A stretch of 64,000 nt of DNA from Tersicoccus solisilvae (lineage in GTDB: Bacteria > Actinomycetota > Actinomycetes > Actinomycetales > Micrococcaceae), in NCBI RefSeq assembly GCF_014643255.1, contig NZ_BMJI01000001.1:62001-126000 (forward strand), read 5' to 3'. The stretch's first letter is position 1. Every line of letters starts with the position of its first letter. Under the pieces are notes generated by a model. It saw only the letters and a list, made by a program, of their open reading frames with translations, made no database searches and was not told where the DNA came from. The translations under genes were made by a program, and so were the position numbers. Shown here in pieces: positions 58,552 through 64,000 of the stretch.

Positions 58552-59007
58552 CTACAGTCCGACCCATTCACTGGTGCCGTCCGGGAACCACTGCTGCTTC
58601 CAGATGGGCACCCGTGCCTTGACCGTCTCGATCAGGGCCTCGCACGCGGCGAAGGCCTCGGCACGGTGGGGGGCGGCGACGGCGGCGACGAGCGCGACGT
58701 CGCCGACCTCCAGCTCACCGACGCGGTGGGCGGCGGCGATCCGCACCCCCGGGTGCGCGGCGGCCACCTCGGCGGCGACCTCCGCGATGACGGCTCCGGC
58801 GGCCGGATGAGCGGAGTAGCTCAGCCGGCGCACCGCCCGGCCGCCGTCATGGTTGCGGATGACCCCGCTGAAGCTGACGACGGCACCGCTGCGGTCCGAC
58901 CCGGCGGCAGCGACGAGGGAGGACAGGTCCAGCGGACGATCGGTGACCTCGGCGTGGACCACCGTGCTCTCCACGGTGTCGCCCGCGCGAGGGGACTCAG
59001 TGCTCAT
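58552..59007 (-). CDS. moaE: Molybdopterin synthase large subunit MoaE
   Basis: A 151-residue protein that with MoaD inserts sulfur into precursor Z. Family blocks are GAVVSFSGVIRNHDGGRAVRRLSYSAH, RIAAAHRVGELEVGDVALVAAVAAPHR, and the C-terminal KARVPIWKQQWFPDG with the catalytic Lys. Its start overlaps the moaB-like gene stop by 11 bases. MoaD is not in the window. Confidence 0.93.
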   Translation of the reverse strand: MSTESPRAGDTVESTVVHAEVTDRPLDLSSLVAAAGSDRSGAVVSFSGVIRNHDGGRAVRRLSYSAHPAAGAVIAEVAAEVAAAHPGVRIAAAHRVGELEVGDVALVAAVAAPHRAEAFAACEALIETVKARVPIWKQQWFPDGTSEWVGL

Positions 59008-59530
59008 GCCGGCCCTCCAGCTGACCGCAGAGGTGCTCGAGGATCGGGTCGAGGACCGCGATCCCGTCCCGCACGCCGCCGACCGAGCCGGGCAGGTTGA
59101 CGACGAACGTGCGCCCGACGGTGCCGGCGACCCCCCGGCTGAGCACCGCCGTCGGCGTCGACGAGGCCCCGCGGGCCGCGAGCGCGTGCACCACCCCGGG
59201 CAGCCGGCGCTCGAGCAACGGCTCGGTGAGCTCCGGCGTGTGGTCGGTGGGGCTGAGCCCGGTACCGCCGGTGGTGACGACGACGCGCGGATGGCCTATG
59301 AGGGCGGCGAGCAGCGCGTCGCGGACGGGCTCGCCGTCGGCGACGACCACGGGCTGGGGCACGGCGAAACCGCGGTCGCGCAGCCAGCCGACCAGGGCGG
59401 GCCCGGTGGTGTCCTCGGCCTGCCCGGCGGCGGCCCGGGTGGAGGCGACGATGACGACGGCGCGCCGGTGCGCGGTGCCGGCGTCGGTGGCGTGGGGCCG
59501 CGCCGTTCCGGGCGTGCCGTGCTCGCTCAT
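58997..59530 (-). CDS. moaB: Molybdopterin adenylyltransferase-type protein (MoaB/Mog family)
   Basis: A 177-residue MoCF_biosynth-domain protein that binds molybdopterin, probably adenylating it. The motif [17 protein letters not shown] is diagnostic, and [14 protein letters not shown] follows in the C-terminal part. Start and stop are each overlapped by the neighbours (ATGA with moaC). MoaB and Mog cannot be told apart from sequence alone. Confidence 0.9.
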   Translation of the reverse strand: MSEHGTPGTARPHATDAGTAHRRAVVIVASTRAAAGQAEDTTGPALVGWLRDRGFAVPQPVVVADGEPVRDALLAALIGHPRVVVTTGGTGLSPTDHTPELTEPLLERRLPGVVHALAARGASSTPTAVLSRGVAGTVGRTFVVNLPGSVGGVRDGIAVLDPILEHLCGQLEGRHEH

Positions 59531-60027
59531 CGGGTCCAGTCCCCGCTCTTGCCGCCGGACTTGGCGAGCACCCGGGTGGTCTCGATGGTGGCGCCCTTGT
59601 CCGCGGCCTTGATCATGTCGTAAAGGGTCAGGGCGGCGATCGAGGCGGCGGTGAGCGCCTCCATCTCGACGCCGGTGACCCCGCGGGTGGTCACGCGGGC
59701 CTCGATGGCGACGGCGTCGTCGTCCAGGGGGGCGAAGTCAACGGTGACCTTGGCCAGCGGCAGCGGGTGGCAGAGCGGGATCAGGGCCGGGGTCTGCTTG
59801 GCGGCCATGATCCCCGCGACGCGGGCGACGGCCAGCGCGTCGCCCTTCGGCAGGTCCCCGGTCATGATCGCGTCGCGCACGGCGGTGGTGGTGCGCAACA
59901 CGCTCTCGGCGACCGCGGTGCGGGTGGTCTCGGCCTTGCCGGAGACGTCCACCATGTGCGCCGAACCGTCCGCACGCAGGTGCGTCAGGGTGGGCGCGGC
60001 GGTCCGGGGGCTCTCGGCGGGGGGCAT
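59527..60027 (-). CDS. moaC: Cyclic pyranopterin monophosphate synthase MoaC
   Basis: A 166-residue enzyme of early molybdenum-cofactor synthesis. The core [49 protein letters not shown] and [26 protein letters not shown] is fully intact. The product is expected to act with MoaA, encoded elsewhere. It starts the moaC-moaB-moaE operon. Confidence 0.95.
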   Translation of the reverse strand: MPPAESPRTAAPTLTHLRADGSAHMVDVSGKAETTRTAVAESVLRTTTAVRDAIMTGDLPKGDALAVARVAGIMAAKQTPALIPLCHPLPLAKVTVDFAPLDDDAVAIEARVTTRGVTGVEMEALTAASIAALTLYDMIKAADKGATIETTRVLAKSGGKSGDWTR

Positions 60028-60068
60028 GGCGTCATCGTCTCACGCGTCGCCGGGGCCCGTCCTCTCGC

Positions 60069-60138
60069 GCCAGCTCGCCAAGAGACGTTCCATCCGGGCC
60101 GATGTCCGGTGTCTTCGAGCATCTATTGGCGAGCCGGC
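60069..60138. repeat. Palindromic intergenic element, copy 1
   Basis: Left arm 60069-60090 (GCCAGCTCGCCAAGAGACGTTC) is too long to print fully against its partner; its right arm 60117-60138 is its imperfect reverse complement, with a 26-base loop. Two similar elements lie at 60746-60818 and 62182-62252. Confidence 0.75.
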
Positions 60139-60147
60139 GGAAGGGGT

Positions 60148-60705
60148 TCAATGGACGAGCCGGTAGCGCAGATGGACGACGTCGTCGACCCGCTCGGTGC
60201 CGACGAGGGTGAAGTCGCGGCGCAGCCCCGGCGGGGAGAACGGGGTGCCGCCGCCGACGACGACCGGCACGAGCAGCAGCTGCACCTCGTCGACGAGACC
60301 GGCCGTCAGGGCCGCCGCGGCGAGGTGGGGACCGCCGATGGAGACGTCGGCGGCGGCGGCGGTGACGATGGCGCGGACGGCGTCGGGATCGAAGGTCCGC
60401 TCGATCCGCGTGCGCTCGGTCTCGACGGTGGCGAGCGTGGTCGAGTAGACGACCTTCTCGGCGGCCTGCCAGATGCGCGCATAGTCGGCCGTGATCGGGG
60501 AGCCGGCGGCGAAGTCCGCGTCGGTCTCCCAGACCCGCATCGTCTCGTACATGCGTCGCCCGTAGAGGTAGGTGCCGATCGGGCGTTCGAGCTCGTTGAC
60601 GTAGGCGTGCACGGCCTCGCTCGGCGCCGCCCAGTCGAACCGGCCGTCACGGTCGGCGGTGTACCCGTCGAGGGAGGCGATCGACGAGTAGATCAACTGG
60701 CCCAT
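60148..60705 (-). CDS. RibD C-terminal/dihydrofolate-reductase-like reductase
   Basis: A 185-residue protein of the DHFR-like RibD_C family (MGQLIYSSIASLDGYTADRDGRFDW, LYGRRMYETMRVWE, ADVSIGGPHLAAAAL, LRRDFTLVG). These proteins are NADPH-dependent reductases with unknown substrates. It sits between the moaC unit and moeA, flanked on both sides by the palindromic elements, so it is probably an independent unit. Confidence 0.82.
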   Translation of the reverse strand: MGQLIYSSIASLDGYTADRDGRFDWAAPSEAVHAYVNELERPIGTYLYGRRMYETMRVWETDADFAAGSPITADYARIWQAAEKVVYSTTLATVETERTRIERTFDPDAVRAIVTAAAADVSIGGPHLAAAALTAGLVDEVQLLLVPVVVGGGTPFSPPGLRRDFTLVGTERVDDVVHLRYRLVH

Positions 60706-60745
60706 GACGGCTCCCTCGATCGGCGTGCGTGCCCGCTCATTCTGC

Positions 60746-60818
60746 GCCGGCTCGTCGAGAGATGCGCGGAACGCCCCGGCGGTTCGTGCCCCGATGGAAC
60801 TCCTGTCGACGAGCCGGC
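60746..60818. repeat. Palindromic intergenic element, copy 2
   Basis: Arms at 60746-60767 and 60797-60818; the outer 13 bases (GCCGGCTCGTCGA) pair perfectly and the inner part less well. Same family as copies 1 and 3, more diverged. Confidence 0.65.
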
Positions 60819-60826
60819 GGGTCGGC

Positions 60827-62140
60827 TCAGTCGAGCGGGGTGACCGTCACCGGGGTTCCGACGCCCAACGGTTCCGCCGTCACCGGCAGGTGGACGAGCA
60901 CGTCGGCCGTCGCGGCGGCGTGCAGCAGGTGCGAGCTCGGACCGCCGACCAGGCGGACCACCGGGCCCCCGGCCGTCGCGGTCAGCGTTCCACGGCGGAT
61001 CTGCTGCTTGCCCGCAAGCGGCGTCACCGGTTCGGCGAGGGCAGCTCGGAAGCGCGGCCGCGCGGGTGCACCGAAGCGGGCGGCGAGCGCCGGCCGGAGG
61101 AACATCTCGACCGAGACCAGCGTGCTCACGGGGTTGCCCGGGAAGCCGAGGAACGGCACGCGGGAGCCGCCGACGTCGAGCAGACCGGCGCCCTGCGGAC
61201 CGCCCGGCTGCATCGCGACCGACCAGAAGGCCACGCCGCGGCCACCGAGCGACTGCTTGACCACCTCGAAGGCGCCCCGGCTGATGCCTCCGCTGCTGAG
61301 CACCAGGTCAGGCGCCGCGTCCCGGACGTCCGCGTCCAGGGCGCTCAGCAGCGCGGCGGGCGCGTCGGCGACCAGCCGGGCGGTGACCACCTCGGTCCCG
61401 CAGGCGTTCAGTGCCGCGCGCAGGATGGCGCTGTTGGCGTCGTGGATCTGGCCCGGCCGCAGCGGCAGACCGGGTTCCACCACCTCGCTGCCGGTGCTGT
61501 AGAGCAGCACGCGCAGGGGACGGCGGACGGCGACGTCGGCTCGGCCGAGGGCGGCGAGGACACCGGCGGCTGCCGGGGTCACGCGCGTGCCGGCGGTGAG
61601 CGCGACGGCGCCGCGCGCCAGGTCCGACCCGGCAGGCCGGACGAACCGGCCGGGCTCGGTGGCTGCGGCACCGGCGGTGAACCGGACACGGGCGCCGGCC
61701 GGCGGCTGTGGGTCCGCGTCGGTGAGCCAGTCGGGGAACCGCGCCGGGTCGGTCTCCTCGACGGGGACGACGGCGTCGGCACCGGCGGGGATCATCGCGC
61801 CGGTCATGATGGGCGCGGCGGTGCCCGCCGGCAGCGGTGGCGGGGCCGCCCCGGCCGGGACGGCCCCGGTCAGCGGCAGCGTCGGTTCGCCGTCGTCGTG
61901 TGCGTCCCGGAGCTCGTCCGCCCGCACGGCGTATCCGTCCATCTGGGCGTTGGCGAAGGGGGGCAGCTGGACGCCGGCGACGACGTCCTCAGCCAGTACC
62001 CGACCGCCGGCCTGCTCGAGCGGGACGAACCGGGCGTCGAGGGTGATCCCGTCGAGCAGCCCGAGCACCGCGGCGGCGTGCTGCTCGACGGTTCGGGCGG
62101 CGTGGGGCCAGGGATCCTGGCCGGTGGGTGCGGGAGTCAT
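60827..62140 (-). CDS. moeA: Molybdopterin molybdotransferase MoeA
   Basis: A 437-residue enzyme that inserts molybdate into adenylated molybdopterin. Landmarks are PPFANAQMDGYAV, GAMIPAGADAVVPVEET, LSSGGISRGAFEVV and PFLGFPGNPVSTLVS. The ATG at 62140 fits the family length; the longer frame upstream is spurious. It lies in the same molybdenum neighbourhood as moaCBE and modBA. Confidence 0.95.
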   Translation of the reverse strand: MTPAPTGQDPWPHAARTVEQHAAAVLGLLDGITLDARFVPLEQAGGRVLAEDVVAGVQLPPFANAQMDGYAVRADELRDAHDDGEPTLPLTGAVPAGAAPPPLPAGTAAPIMTGAMIPAGADAVVPVEETDPARFPDWLTDADPQPPAGARVRFTAGAAATEPGRFVRPAGSDLARGAVALTAGTRVTPAAAGVLAALGRADVAVRRPLRVLLYSTGSEVVEPGLPLRPGQIHDANSAILRAALNACGTEVVTARLVADAPAALLSALDADVRDAAPDLVLSSGGISRGAFEVVKQSLGGRGVAFWSVAMQPGGPQGAGLLDVGGSRVPFLGFPGNPVSTLVSVEMFLRPALAARFGAPARPRFRAALAEPVTPLAGKQQIRRGTLTATAGGPVVRLVGGPSSHLLHAAATADVLVHLPVTAEPLGVGTPVTVTPLD

Positions 62141-62181
62141 CGCCTCCGAGCGTACCGACGTCGCTCGCCGCCCGCCGTCCC

Positions 62182-62252
62182 GCCAGCTCGCCAATAGACG
62201 TTCGATCTGACCCCGATTCAGGCCTCGATGCGACATCTCTTGACGAGCTGGG
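62182..62252. repeat. Palindromic intergenic element, copy 3
   Basis: Left arm 62182-62206 and right arm 62227-62252 pair over about 22 of 25 positions. The left arm is nearly identical to that of copy 1 (GCCAGCTCGCCAA shared). Confidence 0.75.
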
Positions 62253-62265
62253 GTGACGGAACGGG

Positions 62266-62580
62266 TCAGGTGGTCAGCTTGAGCCCGATCACGCAGCCGA
62301 CGATGCCGGCGACGAGCAGCAGCCGGACGATCGAGGCGGGTTCGGCGCCGGTCGCCATGCCCCAGACCACCGTCAGCGACGCGCCGATCCCCACCCAGAC
62401 GGCATACGCGGTACCGGTCGGCAGCTCGCGCATCGCCCACGCCAGGCCGGCCATGCTGCCGATCAGGCCGACACCGAAGACGACGGTCGGACCCAGCTTG
62501 CTGAAACCTTCCGACCGGCCGAGGGCGGTGGCCCACACGGCCTCCAGCACTCCCGAGATCACCAGGACGATCCACGACAT
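62266..62580 (-). CDS. gdx: Small multidrug resistance protein, probable guanidinium exporter
   Basis: A 104-residue four-helix SMR protein. The active-site Glu lies in SGVLEAVWATALGRSEGF, and WVGIGASLTVVWGMATGAEP is typical of the SugE/Gdx subgroup. Gdx proteins export guanidinium in exchange for protons. The guanidine-III riboswitch-like leader directly before the start (62595-62636) supports this role strongly. ATG at 62580 has AGGAGG upstream. Confidence 0.88.
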   Translation of the reverse strand: MSWIVLVISGVLEAVWATALGRSEGFSKLGPTVVFGVGLIGSMAGLAWAMRELPTGTAYAVWVGIGASLTVVWGMATGAEPASIVRLLLVAGIVGCVIGLKLTT

Positions 62581-62594
62581 CACGCACCTCCTGC

Positions 62595-62636
62595 GGGCCG
62601 TCTTGTCGCTCGCCGGGTACGGCACCCCTCGTCCGG
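62595..62636 (-). promoter_or_regulatory. Guanidine-III (ykkC-III) riboswitch
   Basis: Read on the minus strand, the leader begins CCGGACGAGG, continues GCCGTACCCGG and, after a short spacer, has GACAAGACGGC. These are the conserved blocks of the guanidine-III aptamer solved from Thermobifida fusca, in the right order and spacing. Its 3' end lies directly before the AGGAGG of the gdx gene, so ligand binding can control access to the ribosome site. No computed covariance model was run. Confidence 0.85.
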
Positions 62637-62723
62637 TGGCCCGGTCTCGGGCTTCTCCTCAGGCTCGCACGCCCCGATCACCGCGGCAACGCGTGGTGGC
62701 CAGTCTCACCACCGGATGACCCG

Positions 62724-63545
62724 TCACCGCCACCGCACGGCGAGCCGGCCGGCGAACCGTGCGGCCACGAGCACGACGAGGTAGATCGCCACGAGCATGA
62801 GGCACACGCCGAGCGCCTGGTCCGGTCGCGCCGAGTTCAGCGCGAGGGAGATCTGCAGTGGGAGGGTCCGGGTCTGCCCGTCGATGCTGCCGGCGAAGGT
62901 GATGGTCGCGCCGTACTCCCCCAGCGAGCGCGCGAACGCCAGCAGGGTGCCGACCAGGATGCCGGGAGCTGCCAGGGGGACGGTGATGTGCCGGAGGATC
63001 TGCCCGGCGGACGCGCCGCAGGTCGCGGCGGAGAGCTCGAGCTCCTCGTCGATCCCCGCGAGCGCCGTCATCACGGAGACGACGAAGAACGGCAGCGAGA
63101 CGAACACCTGCACGATGACGACGGCGGCCGGACTGAACCCGACGCGGATGCCGACGGCGTCGAGCAGGGAGCCGAACAGGCCGAACCGGCCCCAGAAGAA
63201 CAGCAGCACGAGGCCGGAGACGACCGGGGAGAGCACGAGCGGGACGAGCAGGGCGCCGCGGGCCAGGTCGACGGCGGTACCGCGCAACCGGGTCATCAGC
63301 ACCGCGACGGGCACGCCGAGCAGCACGCAGACCCCGGTGGACAGGGCGGCGGTCGCGAGCGACAGGGCGAGGGAGCGCTGCACCTCGGGCTCGGCGAGCA
63401 GGCCGGGCAGCTGCGCCCACGGCACGTTGAGCAGCAGCCCGGCGATCGGCCCGAGCGTCAGGGCAAGCGCGACCGCGAACGGCACCCACAGCCACGTCGG
63501 CGTCGTCGCACGCTGCAGACGGCGACCGTGGAGGCGACCGCTCAC
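62724..63545 (-). CDS. modB: Molybdate ABC transporter permease ModB
   Basis: A 273-residue permease with six helices and the ABC coupling motif EYGATITFAGSIDGQTRTLPLQIS near the C-terminal third, preceded by SAATCGASAGQILRHITVPLAAPGILVG (EAA loop). It moves molybdate or tungstate with the binding protein ModA encoded just upstream. GTG at 63545 is the start; its ribosome site is weak. Confidence 0.9.
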   Translation of the reverse strand: MSGRLHGRRLQRATTPTWLWVPFAVALALTLGPIAGLLLNVPWAQLPGLLAEPEVQRSLALSLATAALSTGVCVLLGVPVAVLMTRLRGTAVDLARGALLVPLVLSPVVSGLVLLFFWGRFGLFGSLLDAVGIRVGFSPAAVVIVQVFVSLPFFVVSVMTALAGIDEELELSAATCGASAGQILRHITVPLAAPGILVGTLLAFARSLGEYGATITFAGSIDGQTRTLPLQISLALNSARPDQALGVCLMLVAIYLVVLVAARFAGRLAVRWR

Positions 63546-63591
63546 GCGTCCCCGCGGGCGAGGTCGCGTGCGGAGCGGGAGTCTGCCGGCC

Positions 63592-64000
63592 TCACGACGA
63601 GGCGTCGAACCCGGCGCGGGCGAACACCGCGCGCGCCTCGGGCCCGGTCAGCCACGCCTCGAACTCGGCGGCGGCCGGCCGCGCGGCGCCGTCCTTCGTC
63701 AGCGCGACCGGATACGGGTTGCCGCCGGCGTCGGGCAGATCGATGACGCGGACCTTGTCCCCGGCGCTGGTGGCATCGGTGCGATAGACCAGCGCCGCCT
63801 GCACCTGGCCCGAGGTGAGCTTGGTGAGCGCGCCGCGCACGTTCTCCTCCTCGGTCGTCGCCGACGGCGTCACCTTCTCCTTCGACAGGACCTCCCGGCT
63901 GACCCGGCCGCAGGGGACGTCGGCCGCGCAGATCGCGGTCCGCACACCGTCGCGCTCGAGGTCGGCCAGGGACGTGATGCCGGCCGACGGGTCGACGGCG
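63592..64000 (-). CDS. modA: Molybdate-binding protein ModA, C-terminal part (cut by window edge)
   Basis: The last 135 residues of a periplasmic-type binding protein, running off the window. Visible blocks are TSLADLERDGVRTAICAADVPCGR (oxyanion-binding region), LTSGQVQAALVYRTDA and the C-terminal GPEARAVFARAGFD. The first Tyr of the ligand pocket is in LVYRTD. It is 46 bases before modB, so they form one operon. Confidence 0.88.
   Translation of the reverse strand, partial: AVDPSAGITSLADLERDGVRTAICAADVPCGRVSREVLSKEKVTPSATTEEENVRGALTKLTSGQVQAALVYRTDATSAGDKVRVIDLPDAGGNPYPVALTKDGAARPAAAEFEAWLTGPEARAVFARAGFDASS

Overview
High-GC (about 70-73%) actinobacterial chromosome. The gene style (GTG starts, AGGAGG-type ribosome sites, HspR-type HAIR boxes, SigA-poor intergenic regions) and the gene content suggest Micrococcales, most likely a Micrococcaceae member such as Kocuria, Citricoccus or Arthrobacter. 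That placement is an inference; no rRNA or tRNA gene was seen in the window.

Layout. 1-9.2 kb: tail of a TetR regulator coupled to a DHA2-type drug exporter, a PRC-barrel/DUF2382 stress protein, a small membrane protein, rlmN, a DUF2029 (GT87-like) membrane glycosyltransferase, a zinc alcohol dehydrogenase and an amino-acid permease. 9.2-21.4 kb: an alcohol/amine catabolic block with an SDR, aldehyde dehydrogenase, GMC oxidoreductase, APC permease, FeaR-like AraC regulator, metallo-beta-lactamase-fold hydrolase, TetR regulator, a divergent copper amine oxidase with a coupled small membrane protein, and an M20 amidohydrolase. 21.4-24.9 kb: a ribonucleoside operon (MFS transporter, nucleoside hydrolase, ribokinase). 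25.0-27.9 kb: a tandem repeat, an exported HNH nuclease lipoprotein, a VOC protein and an MgtC protein.

28.0-38.8 kb is the centrepiece. Ten genes on the minus strand have the content and order of the Corynebacterium glutamicum cre (4-cresol) system: aldehyde dehydrogenase, HD phosphohydrolase, ferredoxin reductase, ferredoxin, SDR alcohol dehydrogenase, a two-subunit PEP-synthase-like kinase (CreH/CreI), cytochrome P450 (CreJ), an IclR regulator and a second HD protein. The chemistry expected from the known system is to phosphorylate the phenol, oxidise the alkyl group with the P450, remove the phosphate, then oxidise the alcohol to the acid. Two similar 19-bp palindromes, one before creJ and one before the HD/IclR pair, look like operators of the IclR protein.

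38.9-43.2 kb: OsmC protein, two small proteins, HicAB toxin-antitoxin, an aminoglycoside-phosphotransferase-fold kinase, formamidase and an FmdB-like zinc ribbon. 43.2-45.8 kb: a decayed foreign island (OGG-like and HhH proteins broken by single-base frameshifts, a truncated type I restriction HsdR, and transposase remnants). 46-56 kb: small monooxygenase, DUF2231 and APC membrane proteins, a secreted beta-helix protein, a cyclase-family hydrolase, a heat-shock Clp ATPase behind two HAIR-like boxes, and a second alcohol dehydrogenase. 56.2-64 kb: large catalase, then molybdenum cofactor and transport genes (moaE, moaB, moaC, moeA, modB, modA) interleaved with a RibD-C/DHFR-like reductase and a small multidrug-resistance protein preceded by what looks like a guanidine-III riboswitch. 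Three copies of an intergenic palindromic element sit between the genes of this last block.
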